From Microbacterium testaceum (lineage in GTDB: Bacteria; Actinomycetota; Actinomycetes; Actinomycetales; Microbacteriaceae), in contig NZ_LDRT01000002.1 in NCBI RefSeq assembly GCF_001476655.1, positions 1-64,000 on the forward strand: DNA of 64,000 nucleotides. The letters run 5' to 3'. Both the position numbers and the translations under genes were made by a program. Each line of letters opens with the position of its first letter. Positions within the stretch are counted from its first letter, which is position 1. The notes under the pieces are model-generated. The model was not told where the DNA came from, ran no database searches, and saw only the letters and a list, made by a program, of their open reading frames with translations. Positions 48,649 through 57,047 of this stretch are shown in pieces.

Positions 48649-49979
48649 GCGCGAGCACCGACACGGTCCGGGTGTCCGAGCGCCTCGACGCCCTGCCATT
48701 TACCCGTCGTCACGGGAAGATCCTGGGCGGTTCGGGACTCGGCTGGGCCCTGGATGCCATGGATGTCGGGCTCATCTCGTTCATCATCGCCGCGCTGTCG
48801 GCACAGTGGAAGCTGGAGCCCGCGCAGGCATCGTGGATCGCCTCGGCCGGATTCGCGGGAATGGCGATCGGCGCCAGCCTCGGCGGTCTGCTGGCCGACC
48901 GATTCGGCCGCCGCCAGGTCTTCGCGCTGACGCTCCTCGTCTACGGCGTCGCGACCGGGGCGAGCGCACTGGTCGGCGGTCTCGCGGCGCTGCTCGTGCT
49001 GCGCTTCCTCGTGGGGCTCGGCCTCGGCGCCGAGCTCCCCGTGGCCTCCACCTACGTGAGCGAGTTCGCGCCGGCTCGCATCCGTGGGCGCGTCATCGTG
49101 TTCCTGGAGGCTTTCTGGGCCGTCGGCTGGACGGCCGCCGCGATCATCGGCTACCTCGTCGTCCCGTCGTCGGCCGACGGGTGGCGGTGGGCGTTCGCGC
49201 TCGGCGCGCTCCCCGCGGTCTACGCGCTGATCGTCCGCTGGGGCCTTCCGGAGTCGCCGCGGTGGTTGGCGTCCCGAGGGCGCAACACCGAGGCCGTCGC
49301 GATCGTGCGCGATCTCGAGGCCGCCGCCGGGCGCGTGTCGCTCGAGCCCTCGGACGAGGGAGCCGCGGCATCCGCTCCCGCCCCGCGCGCCCGCGTCGGT
49401 TCCCTGTGGGCACCGGCCCTGCGGATGCGCACCGCGAGCCTGTGGGTGCTGTGGTTCTGCGTGAACTTCTCGTACTACGGCGCCTTCATCTGGATCCCGA
49501 CGATCCTCGTGGCCCAGGGGTACGACCTCGTGCGCTCTTTCGGTTTCACGCTCATCATCACCCTCGCCCAGCTTCCGGGTTACGCCGTCGCCGCGTGGCT
49601 CATCGAGGCCTGGGGGAGGCGCGCGACACTCGCGACCTTCCTCGCAGGTTCGGCGATCGCCGCGGTGCTGTTCGGCACGGCATCGGGGGAGTTCGCCGTG
49701 ATCGGGACCGGGATGCTGCTGTCGTTCTTCAACCTCGGTGCCTGGGGCGCCCTGTACGCCGCGACGCCCGAGACCTACCCGACCACGTTGCGCGGCACCG
49801 GCGCCGGCTGGGCGGCGGGCGTCGGGCGCATCGCGTCGATCGTCGCCCCGCTCTCGGTCCCGCCGTTGCTCGCGGCCGGCGGCGCGCCCCTGCTGTTCGT
49901 GGTGTTCGCGGCGTTCTTCGCGGTGGCCGTGGTCGCCGCGTTGTTCCTCCGGGAGCAGCGGGGGCGCGCTCTGTCCTGA
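48645..49979 (+). CDS. MFS transporter, sugar/aromatic-acid porter type
   Basis: A 444-residue major facilitator protein with 12 predicted helices and a Pro/Ala-rich central loop (about 235-250). Motif A is GGLLADRFGRRQVFA; motifs RGRVIVFLEAF and PESPRWLASRGR match the sugar-porter or aromatic-acid:H+ symporter groups. SYYGAFIWIPTILVAQGYDL is typical for helix 7. Substrate is not deducible. GTG start overlaps the upstream oxidoreductase gene by 4 nt, and a hairpin follows. Confidence 0.92.
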   Translation: MSASTDTVRVSERLDALPFTRRHGKILGGSGLGWALDAMDVGLISFIIAALSAQWKLEPAQASWIASAGFAGMAIGASLGGLLADRFGRRQVFALTLLVYGVATGASALVGGLAALLVLRFLVGLGLGAELPVASTYVSEFAPARIRGRVIVFLEAFWAVGWTAAAIIGYLVVPSSADGWRWAFALGALPAVYALIVRWGLPESPRWLASRGRNTEAVAIVRDLEAAAGRVSLEPSDEGAAASAPAPRARVGSLWAPALRMRTASLWVLWFCVNFSYYGAFIWIPTILVAQGYDLVRSFGFTLIITLAQLPGYAVAAWLIEAWGRRATLATFLAGSAIAAVLFGTASGEFAVIGTGMLLSFFNLGAWGALYAATPETYPTTLRGTGAGWAAGVGRIASIVAPLSVPPLLAAGGAPLLFVVFAAFFAVAVVAALFLREQRGRALS

Positions 49980-50001
49980 GCCGCTCTCAGGCCCATGGCG
50001 T

Positions 50002-50059
50002 CGAGCGTCCCGAACACGCCGGAGATGTGGCATCCGTTGCGGCGTGTCCTGGACGCTCG
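50002..50059 (+). terminator. terminator-like hairpin after the MFS gene
   Basis: Arms 50002-50020 and 50041-50059 pair at 17 of 19 positions around a 20-nt loop. No U-tract. Confidence 0.5.
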
Positions 50060-50078
50060 AGGGGAGTCACGGCGCGCG

Positions 50079-50084
50079 TAGGCT
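50079..50084 (+). promoter_or_regulatory. candidate -10 element of the SGNH hydrolase gene
   Basis: TAGGCT lies 6 nt before the ATG at 50091, with no SD between. Confidence 0.5.
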
Positions 50085-50090
50085 CGACGC

Positions 50091-50855
50091 ATGGCATCCG
50101 TCCGCTACGTCGCGATCGGCGACTCGTTCACCGAAGGAGTCGGCGACGAACTCCCCGATGGCACCGTGCGGGGGTGGGCCGATCTCGCGGCCCAGGGATG
50201 GGCGGATGCCGCGGGCGAGCCGATCCAGTACGCCAATCTCGCGATCCGCGGCAAGCTCATCCAGCCCATCGTCGAGCAGCAGCTCGAACAGGCGTTGGCC
50301 CTGCGCCCGACCCATCTGTCGTTCAACGGCGGAGGGAACGACATGCTGCGCCCGCGAGCCGACCTCGAGCGGATCGTCGGATTCTTCGAGCATGTCCTGC
50401 GGCGCTGCGACGAGGAGGGGGTGCAACTGATCGTGCTGTCGGGCGCGAACCCCTCGGCCGGGCTGCCGCTCGGACGCGTGCTGCAGATGCGCGGCAATCG
50501 CCTGTCGACGGCTGTGGAGGAGCGTCTGGCGCCACGTCCGGACGTCATCACGGCGTACAACTGGTTCGACCGCGAGCTCGCCGGGGGAGAGTTCTGGTCC
50601 GTCGACCGCTTGCACATGAACCCCCGCGGACACCACCGGGTCGCCGCGCGCGTCATCGAGGCGGTCGGCCTGTCCGCGCCGCGCGAGTGGTGGCATCTGC
50701 GCGACATCCCCGAGGTCGAGCGGTTGAAAGGTTCCGCGTACTACCGCGAGCACGTCGCCCCGTGGGTGCGACGGCGACTCGCCGGCACCTCCTCGGGCGA
50801 TGGGCGTGCACCCAAATTCGGCGGCGACTGGGTCGAGCTGCGCCCGGGCGGCTGA
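50091..50855 (+). CDS. SGNH/GDSL-family hydrolase
   Basis: A 254-residue cytosolic hydrolase. Block I AIGDSFTEGVGDE contains the nucleophile S12, block III is FNGGGNDM, and block V DRLHMNPRGHHRVAARVI has the Asp and His. No signal peptide is present, unlike secreted lipases of the fold. Esterase or deacetylase activity is likely; the substrate is unknown. It stands alone between the MFS gene and a lipoprotein gene. Confidence 0.9.
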   Translation: MASVRYVAIGDSFTEGVGDELPDGTVRGWADLAAQGWADAAGEPIQYANLAIRGKLIQPIVEQQLEQALALRPTHLSFNGGGNDMLRPRADLERIVGFFEHVLRRCDEEGVQLIVLSGANPSAGLPLGRVLQMRGNRLSTAVEERLAPRPDVITAYNWFDRELAGGEFWSVDRLHMNPRGHHRVAARVIEAVGLSAPREWWHLRDIPEVERLKGSAYYREHVAPWVRRRLAGTSSGDGRAPKFGGDWVELRPGG

Positions 50856-50944
50856 GCGGATGCCACGGGCTGGGCGTGCGGGGGCATGGCCCTACCCGTG
50901 AGCCACGGGCGCGCGACCCCCTGGCGCTCCGGCAGCCCTCTGCC

Positions 50945-50950
50945 TAGGAT
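50945..50950 (+). promoter_or_regulatory. candidate -10 element of the lipoprotein gene at 50957
   Basis: TAGGAT lies 6 nt before the ATG, which has no SD. Confidence 0.5.
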
Positions 50951-50956
50951 CGCCCG

Positions 50957-51463
50957 ATGTCCCCCTCGAACGCGCGCATCCTGGCCCTTTCCGGCACCGC
51001 GATCGCGCTCGGCGCCCTGACGGGGTGCACGGGCGCGGAGGCGGAACCCCCCTCGGCGGTTCCTCTCACCCCCTCGCCGACGGTGCCCACGACGACGGCC
51101 CCGCCGACCCCGGACCCGTGGGCGGGGTACTTCGACGACGAGGTCGCCGACGCGAAGGTGGGGGAGTACCTCTGGCAGTCGTGGGGGACCTTCGGCGACA
51201 GCGGCCAGGTGGCCCCGCACCGGAGCGACAACCAGACCATCGATCCGGGCAGCTACACCGTCACTCTCGAGTGCGCGGGTCCCGAGATGATGACCGGGCG
51301 CATCTCGACGTCGGCGGGCACCCCGGTCGTCGACCCCCTCTCCGTCTCCTGCATGGCCGCGACACCCGTGCCGGTGGAGCTCCCCGAGAGGGGTCTCCTC
51401 GTCGAGCTCGACAGCGGCCGCGCCCCCGGGGCGTTCCTCATCCGCGTGGCGAGGGTCGAGTGA
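50957..51463 (+). CDS. putative lipoprotein
   Basis: A 168-residue protein with a lipoprotein signal: SNARILALSGTAIALGALTGC, lipobox LTGC, Cys at about residue 24. A Pro/Thr-rich linker (about 30-55) leads to a domain of about 110 residues with two cysteines (LECAGPEMM and VSCMAATP) that could form a disulfide. No known family recognised. It should be lipidated by Lgt and Lnt and face the cell wall. Confidence 0.8.
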   Translation: MSPSNARILALSGTAIALGALTGCTGAEAEPPSAVPLTPSPTVPTTTAPPTPDPWAGYFDDEVADAKVGEYLWQSWGTFGDSGQVAPHRSDNQTIDPGSYTVTLECAGPEMMTGRISTSAGTPVVDPLSVSCMAATPVPVELPERGLLVELDSGRAPGAFLIRVARVE

Positions 51464-51541
51464 CAGCGGTCGTTCGTCAGGCCACGGGCGCAGAAGCCCG
51501 GCACATAGCATCCGGACAACCGCAGCCGCCACAATGACCAC

Positions 51542-52345
51542 ATGACAACTGCACTCGTCACCGGTACTTCCAGCGGCATCGGCCTCCACACCGCGATCGG
51601 CCTCGCGCGAACAGGCGTCGCCGTCATCGCGACCGTCCGAGAACCGAGCCGCGCCGACGAGCTTCGCGCCGCCGCCTCCGCGGCGGGGGTGGAGCTGGAC
51701 ATCCGCGGGCTCGACGTCACCGACGCCGACGGTGCGCGTGATCTCGTCGCCGGTGCCGGCCCCCTCGACATCCTCGTGAACAACGCGGGCCGCGGGGCCG
51801 TGGGCACTCTCGAACAGCTCACCGACGAAGACCTGCAGGCACAACTCGACACGAACTATCTGTCCGTCGCCCGCCTCACCCGTCTGGTCCTGCCCGCCAT
51901 GCGCGAACGGGGGAGCGGACGGATCGTGACCGTCACGAGCGTCGGGGGCGCCGTGGGCCAGCCGTTCTCCGACGCGTACTGCGCCGCGAAGTTCGCCGTC
52001 GAGGGGCTCATGCAGTCCCTCGCCCCCGTGGTCGCCCCCTTCGGCATCGACGTGTCGATCGTCGAGCCCGGCGCGGTCGCGTCGTCGTTCACCTCCTCGG
52101 TCGATCGGGCGGAGCCGGGACCCTACGCGGCCCTCCAGCAGGCGTACCTCGACCGGGCGGCGACCTCGTTCGCGAGCGCGCAGTCGGCGGAGGATGCCGC
52201 GGAGACCGTCATCGAGGCAGCCGTCACCGACGCTCCGCGGTTCCGGTGGCAGACCTCGGAGTCCGCGCTGCGGTTCGCGGGTCTCTCCCTCGCCGACCTC
52301 AGCGGCTCGCGCGTTCTCGACGTGACCTCGCACTGGGTGCGCTGA
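51542..52345 (+). CDS. short-chain dehydrogenase/reductase
   Basis: A 267-residue classical SDR. Cofactor motif TGTSSGIG is at residues 8-15, NNAG follows near residue 80, catalytic Ser lies in VTVTSVGGAVG, and the YxxxK motif in SDAYCAAKFAVEGL. The absence of an Asp after strand 2 (TVREPSR) suggests NADP(H). Substrate unknown. CACAAT 6 nt before the ATG may be a -10 for a leaderless mRNA. It is convergent with the transglutaminase gene. Confidence 0.9.
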   Translation: MTTALVTGTSSGIGLHTAIGLARTGVAVIATVREPSRADELRAAASAAGVELDIRGLDVTDADGARDLVAGAGPLDILVNNAGRGAVGTLEQLTDEDLQAQLDTNYLSVARLTRLVLPAMRERGSGRIVTVTSVGGAVGQPFSDAYCAAKFAVEGLMQSLAPVVAPFGIDVSIVEPGAVASSFTSSVDRAEPGPYAALQQAYLDRAATSFASAQSAEDAAETVIEAAVTDAPRFRWQTSESALRFAGLSLADLSGSRVLDVTSHWVR

Positions 52346-52350
52346 CCGTC

Positions 52351-52382
52351 CGCCGGGCGACGGTGCGTGCCGTCGCCCGGCG
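52351..52382. terminator. bidirectional terminator between SDR and transglutaminase genes
   Basis: A 13-bp perfect stem CGCCGGGCGACGG / CCGTCGCCCGGCG with loop TGCGTG lies between two convergent stops. Confidence 0.7.
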
Positions 52383-52387
52383 CGGTC

Positions 52388-54664
52388 TCACGGCGTGGCG
52401 TAGTTCGCGATCAGGTTGTCGACCATCCAGTCGTTCGACTGCGTACGGGCGGCCGAGCCGGTGAACTGCGCGTCCGAGATCAGCAGGTACTTCGTGGGGT
52501 CCGCGCCGTCGTTCCAGGTCGGATCGACGGCGAGCCACTTCCCGTCCACCTGGACCTTGTTCCAGGCATGCCCGCCGCCGTCGAGCACATCGCCGGTCAC
52601 GACGACGGAGGGGACGCCCGCGGCATCCATCAGGGCCTTGTACGCGGCGGCGTAGCTCGCGCACACACCGGTGTTGCCGTTCTCCGACAGCAGCACGCCG
52701 CTCGGGTCCCACGCGTGCGCGAATCCGGACGGGAACCCGAGGGTCGCCTTGCCCGCCTCGAGGGCAGCCTTGTCGTAGCTCGCGGTGTCGACGAGCCACT
52801 GGTTCAGAGCGCCGGCCTTGTCTGCCGCGCTCATGTCGGACGTCGTGACCTTCGCGACGGCATCTCCCACGACGGAGGCGATCTCGCCCTGCATCCGCTT
52901 CGTCGTCTCCGCATCGTTCGCGTAGCTGACGTAGACGATGTCGCCCTTCACGGTGTACCCGCGATAGCCGAGCACATAGGGGTTCTGGTAGACCGCTTCG
53001 CCGATCGCGTCGCTGAGCTCCGGCATCCCGGCGCGATCCACATAGGCCGAGACGTCGATCGCGTCTTCGCGCGCGACGAGATTCGCGGCGAGGTATCTCG
53101 TGAACTCGTCGGTGGCGGAAACGGGGTAGTCGACATCGGGTGCCGTGGTCGACGGCGTGTACTGGCTGGGATCGCCCTGGATGGGCGCGGAGATCGTCGT
53201 GACCTGGGGGAGTCCTGTCGTGGGCAGCTCGGCCTTCACCCGCTCGTTGAAGGCGTTGATCTGCGCTTTCGCCGCGTCGACGTCCCTGACCGTGAGGTAC
53301 ATCGGCCATCCGAGACCGGTGCCCAGCCCGCTCAGGTGCATCCGCACGCCCTCTTTCTGCAGGGCCACGTCATCGGGGTCGATGTAGGCCGCCGTCTGGC
53401 GCGTCGCCCCGTCGACGGACGTGAAGAAGAAGCGGGTCGAGATCTTGTCGAGAGAGTCGACGATCTGCCCGTTGGGGAACTGCTGCTTCTTGAGGGAGAG
53501 CGGGATCTCCTGGGGGAGCGATGCCGCGACGGTGTTGGCATCGGTCGGCTGCATGGCCGAGAAGCCCGTCCCGTCCGTGGCGATCACACCGTACTCGTAC
53601 TCGCTCGTGTCGTTGTCGAGCGCGTTCACGGCGCCGCCGTTGTCTGCCTGCCCCTCGATCTCGGCGGCGCTCCACATCGCGTACGTCCGAAGGCCCTGGT
53701 TCTGCTCCTGCTCCACCGTCTCGCGCTCGCCGGAGAAGGGATCCCTGATCGGGGGAGACCACGTCGGAACCTTCGTCGAGCCGACCAGCCACACTTGCCG
53801 GCGCTCGCCGTCCCACGACGACACCGCGACGAGGTACTCCGTCGCTCCCGGCACGGCGTCCCACGACATCTGGAGCGTGCCGTTGGGGTTGACGCCGTAG
53901 TTCACCTGCGGCATCGCCAGGGGCCGCTTCACGCGGAAGGGGTGCACGATCGGCTTCTCGAGCGGGGCGCCGGCGTTGTCGAGCTTCTGCACGAGGTAAT
54001 ACGTGTCGTGCACGCCCCACGCCGATCGGCCGCCGTTCACCTCGAACTCGCGATCGTCGGGATTGTCGATCGTGTCCGTCTCCCAGTGGAATCGGAGATT
54101 CGCGGCACCGAGCCCCGGGCTGATCTCCACGTCGCGGTCGCCCTGGTACGCGCGGTAGTCGGCGTGATGGGTGAGGCTGGAATCCGTGAACAGCTCGAAG
54201 GCGAAAGTGGTGTCGCGTTCGTCGCCGTTCTCGGCCGCCTTCGCATCGAGGTCGTAATCGGCGGGGAATGTGAACGTCTGGTTGATATCGACGTTGTCCT
54301 GAAGCGGCGCCCACGCATAGGCCCAGTCGTCCTGCGTGGTGAGCTGAGGGCCCGTCAAAGCGGGCAGGCCCCACACGAAGAACGCCGCTACGGCGACGAC
54401 GAGGGCGGAGAATCCGCCCACGAGACCGACGATGAGGCCGGTGCGGCGCTTCCTCGGCGGATTCTGGGCTCCGGATGCCGAGCCCGCGGCTTCCTGTCCG
54501 GTCGCCGCCGCGACGCCGGGCTGAGCGGCCGCAGCGTTGTCAGCGGAAACCAGGGGGTGGAGGTGCTCCGTCCATCGCCCGTCGCGCCAGTAGCGCAGCT
54601 GCGTGCCCGGGCTGGCGGGATCGGGATACCAACCGTCGGGAGGCGAAGCGTCGCTCATCGTCAT
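52388..54664 (-). CDS. DUF2510 membrane protein with transglutaminase-like domain
   Basis: A 758-residue protein. Residues about 7-35 are a DUF2510 motif (GWYPDPASPGTQLRYWRDGR); a Lys/Arg patch (PPRKRR) precedes one membrane helix (about 75-97); the rest is extracytoplasmic. The last 100 residues form a transglutaminase-like core with triad C668 (GVCASY), H699 (GHAW) and D714 (VDPTW). Such domains act as peptidases or crosslinkers at the cell wall. The roughly 550-residue middle part includes a fibronectin-like stretch (SWDAVPGATEYLVAVSSW). ATG at 54664 with GGAAG upstream. It is divergent from a Ser/Thr kinase gene. Confidence 0.85.
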   Translation of the reverse strand: MTMSDASPPDGWYPDPASPGTQLRYWRDGRWTEHLHPLVSADNAAAAQPGVAAATGQEAAGSASGAQNPPRKRRTGLIVGLVGGFSALVVAVAAFFVWGLPALTGPQLTTQDDWAYAWAPLQDNVDINQTFTFPADYDLDAKAAENGDERDTTFAFELFTDSSLTHHADYRAYQGDRDVEISPGLGAANLRFHWETDTIDNPDDREFEVNGGRSAWGVHDTYYLVQKLDNAGAPLEKPIVHPFRVKRPLAMPQVNYGVNPNGTLQMSWDAVPGATEYLVAVSSWDGERRQVWLVGSTKVPTWSPPIRDPFSGERETVEQEQNQGLRTYAMWSAAEIEGQADNGGAVNALDNDTSEYEYGVIATDGTGFSAMQPTDANTVAASLPQEIPLSLKKQQFPNGQIVDSLDKISTRFFFTSVDGATRQTAAYIDPDDVALQKEGVRMHLSGLGTGLGWPMYLTVRDVDAAKAQINAFNERVKAELPTTGLPQVTTISAPIQGDPSQYTPSTTAPDVDYPVSATDEFTRYLAANLVAREDAIDVSAYVDRAGMPELSDAIGEAVYQNPYVLGYRGYTVKGDIVYVSYANDAETTKRMQGEIASVVGDAVAKVTTSDMSAADKAGALNQWLVDTASYDKAALEAGKATLGFPSGFAHAWDPSGVLLSENGNTGVCASYAAAYKALMDAAGVPSVVVTGDVLDGGGHAWNKVQVDGKWLAVDPTWNDGADPTKYLLISDAQFTGSAARTQSNDWMVDNLIANYATP

Positions 54665-55064
54665 CCGTTTCTTCCGTCTGTGCAAAGGCCCGCCGTATTT
54701 TACGAAATCGGCGTGAATGGCGACGAGGAGGTGAACCGTGCGCGTCTCTCGGTCTTTCTCCCGAGCCTTTCCGGTTTCGCACGGGGAATGCGTCTGCGGG
54801 ACGGGTACCGGCCGTCGTTCTGACGGCATCCCGTTCGAGCAGGACTCGAGGTGAAGGAGGGCGATTCCTGCCCAAACTGACATAATGTGCATTATCGGCT
54901 TATCTGCGATGACGCGGAAAAGAGTCCTGCACGCGCGCAGCACCGCATTATGTCCCTCGCGCCGAGATCGCACCACCCCCGGTTTCCCACACTCCGGCGC
55001 GCGTACGTTCCGGAGAGGGAAAGGTGCCACGCGCACGTCCCACATCGACGAACCGAAGGACCTG
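54665..55064. promoter_or_regulatory. divergent control region between transglutaminase and kinase genes
   Basis: A 400-nt gap, less GC-rich than the genes. A near-palindrome CGCCGTATTTTACGAAATCGGCG is at 54691-54713; on the minus strand it contains TAAAAT, a good -10 for the transglutaminase gene (leader about 26 nt). Further on, ATAATG-TG-CATTAT (54882-54895) and a third half-site GCATTATG (54945-54952) could be operators or -10s for the kinase gene, whose leader would be 105-165 nt. No convincing ORF lies in the gap. Confidence 0.5.
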
Positions 55065-56258
55065 ATGAGCCAGTCGATCGACGCCGCGATGCTGCACTCC
55101 GGCGACATTCTCGGCGGGCGCTACATCCTGTCCGAACGCATCGGCGCCGGTGGCATGGGACGCGTCTTCCGCGCGCGCGACACGGTGCTGGGCCGCGACG
55201 TGGCGATCAAACTGTTCCACACCGATCACACGGGCGAACTCGAGCCCTCGCGTCGCCTGTCCGAAGCACGCGTGCTGGCCGCCTTCGACCACCCATCGCT
55301 CGTCACGCTGTACGACGCGCGTCTGGACAACGGCGATCACATCTACCTCGTCATGGAGTTCGTCGACGGGCCGTCTCTCCAGCGCCGGATCGAACAGGAC
55401 GCGCTCGAACCCGCGTTCGTCGCCGCCCTCCTCGCCGATCTCGCCCGGGGCCTCGCCGCGGTGCACGCCACCGGGGTCGTCCACCGCGACGTGAAGCCGT
55501 CGAACGTTCTCCTGCGCCCCACGCGGCACTCCCCGTACGGCTTCGAGGCGGTGCTCGCCGACTTCGGCGTCGCCCACCTCATCGACGCCGCCCGTCTGAC
55601 GACCCCGGGAACCGTGATCGGCACGGCCGCGTACCTCGCCCCCGAGCAGGTCCGCGGCGAGGCTCCTCGCCCCGCCTCCGACATCTACGCCCTCGGGCTG
55701 CTCACGATCGAGGCGCTCACGCGCCTCCCCCCGTACGGCGGAGGAACCCTGCAAGAGACAGTGCTGGCACGCCTGTCCCGCGCGCCGACGATCCCGCCTG
55801 CCCTCGGGAGCGAATGGACGTCCCTGCTCACCGCGATGACCGCTCTTGACCCATCCGATCGCCCGACGGCCACGGTGGTCGCCGACCGCGCGACGGTCTT
55901 GGCCCGCGCCGCGCAGACCGGGATTGCGGATGCCACCGAGCTCGACATCCTCGACCTCTTCGGCCTCGAGACGGCCCCGTGGACGCCCCTGCCCGACGCC
56001 GAGACCGCCCCCGCTGCGGCCACCCCGGCCGACGCGCCCTCAGCTCCCGCCGCGCGGAGACGATCCGCACCCCGCAGACGCCCCACGATCCGGGCCTCCT
56101 GGCTGGGTGCCGCAGCCCTGGCCGTGGCCCTCATCGTCGGCGGACACGTCCTCGCCCTGTCTCTCTTCGCACCCCGCCAACAGGTGACCGAGATCGCTCC
56201 CTCGCCCGCACCGAGCGCGCCGGCCGCGCAACAGGTCGCCGTCACCGATCCGCGCTGA
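55065..56258 (+). CDS. membrane-anchored serine/threonine protein kinase
   Basis: A 397-residue Hanks-type (PknB-like) kinase. Gly-rich loop RIGAGGMGRV (25-34), Lys K49 (VAIKLF), helix-C E67, catalytic loop HRDVKPSN with D142, DFG at 166-168 and GTAAYLAPEQVRG are all intact, so it should be active. An Ala/Pro-rich linker (about 310-345) leads to one membrane helix (WLGAAALAVALIVGGHVLAL) and a short tail of some 28 residues; there are no PASTA repeats. ATG at 55065 with GAAGGA. The frame extends upstream, but without a usable start. Confidence 0.92.
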   Translation: MSQSIDAAMLHSGDILGGRYILSERIGAGGMGRVFRARDTVLGRDVAIKLFHTDHTGELEPSRRLSEARVLAAFDHPSLVTLYDARLDNGDHIYLVMEFVDGPSLQRRIEQDALEPAFVAALLADLARGLAAVHATGVVHRDVKPSNVLLRPTRHSPYGFEAVLADFGVAHLIDAARLTTPGTVIGTAAYLAPEQVRGEAPRPASDIYALGLLTIEALTRLPPYGGGTLQETVLARLSRAPTIPPALGSEWTSLLTAMTALDPSDRPTATVVADRATVLARAAQTGIADATELDILDLFGLETAPWTPLPDAETAPAAATPADAPSAPAARRRSAPRRRPTIRASWLGAAALAVALIVGGHVLALSLFAPRQQVTEIAPSPAPSAPAAQQVAVTDPR

Positions 56259-56311
56259 CGAACCGGCGACGGCGACGGCGCACAGCCCCTCACGGGTCTG
56301 CGCGCGGCTGC

Positions 56312-56860
56312 TCAGCGCATAACGAGGGTCTGCGTGCGCACGCCCATCTTCTGCGCGACGCTCTGCGCCGAGCCGTCCGAGACCATGGCCCAGTTCTTGC
56401 CGAGCAGGTAGCTCGTGACCTCGCCGCTCTTCACGACCGTCTGAGCGTCGAACCACTTCTGCGCCTCGTCGGGCGTGGCGAAGACCGCGATGGTCTGCGT
56501 CCGCCCGGACACCCCGGCGCAGTCGATGGACGACGTGGCGAGCGACAGACCGGAGTCCGTGGGGTTCGCGCAGGTGCCGCCCGCGGCGACGTACGCATCG
56601 ACGACGGCCTGAGCGGTGTCGAAGCTCGACGCGTTCGCATCGTCGATGACGGCCGCGTCCTTTTCGAGGTCCGCAGCGAAGTCGTCGTCATCATCGTCAT
56701 CGTCGTCGACCTGCGCGCTCGACGACGGGGCCGCCTTCGGCGCGTCGCCGCCGGTCGCCGGTGCCGGGCTCGAGCATCCGGTCAGTCCGAACGCGGCCGC
56801 GGCCACGATGATCGTGGCGCCCAGCACCCAAGGCGTCTTCTTCTCCTGCAACGTGCGCAC
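56312..56860 (-). CDS. putative lipoprotein with poly-Asp linker
   Basis: A 182-residue protein: lipoprotein signal TPWVLGATIIVAAAAFGLTGC (lipobox LTGC, Cys near 29), a Ser/Ala-rich stretch, nine consecutive Asp (about 52-60), then a 120-residue domain with two cysteines (GGTCANPT and IDCAGVSG) that may form a disulfide. No family recognised. The acidic run could bind cations or span the wall. GTG at 56860 has SD AAGGGAG. It is convergent with the kinase gene across a 53-nt gap. Confidence 0.8.
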   Translation of the reverse strand: MRTLQEKKTPWVLGATIIVAAAAFGLTGCSSPAPATGGDAPKAAPSSSAQVDDDDDDDDDFAADLEKDAAVIDDANASSFDTAQAVVDAYVAAGGTCANPTDSGLSLATSSIDCAGVSGRTQTIAVFATPDEAQKWFDAQTVVKSGEVTSYLLGKNWAMVSDGSAQSVAQKMGVRTQTLVMR

Positions 56861-56989
56861 GTGTCTCCCTTTCGTTGGCGGACGACCCGCGGACTCTCCC
56901 CGGTCCGCGGCCGTCAGCCGATGCTATCGGCGGCCCGCCGGCGCGCACGGCCCGCGCCGTGTAACGATTCGATCGCGCGACGATCCCAC

Positions 56990-56995
56990 TACGCT
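56990..56995 (+). promoter_or_regulatory. candidate -10 element of the mini-ORF/AEC unit
   Basis: TACGCT lies 7 nt before the ATG of a 14-codon ORF, so the RNA should start at or next to that ATG. Confidence 0.45.
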
Positions 56996-57002
56996 CGAGG
57001 GG

Positions 57003-57047
57003 ATGCCTGTCCCCGCTCCCGCGCCCTCTCCCCCGGTCCGCGCGTGA
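57003..57047 (+). CDS. possible 14-codon leader ORF
   Basis: The frame encodes MPVPAPAPSPPVRA, 6 prolines in 14 residues. Its ATG sits where transcription should start (leaderless), and its TGA overlaps the GTG of the AEC transporter (GTGA), the spacing used for translational coupling. The transporter GTG itself has no SD. Whether the peptide is made is unproven; a proline-rich leader could make transporter translation sensitive to elongation stalling (speculative). Confidence 0.4.
   Translation: MPVPAPAPSPPVRA

Noticed and set aside
54885-55064. N-terminal extension of the Ser/Thr kinase
   Set aside because: The frame is open from 54885, but the extension has no SD, is Arg/Thr-rich without a pattern and contains the AT-rich operator-like sites; ATG 55065 has a proper SD.
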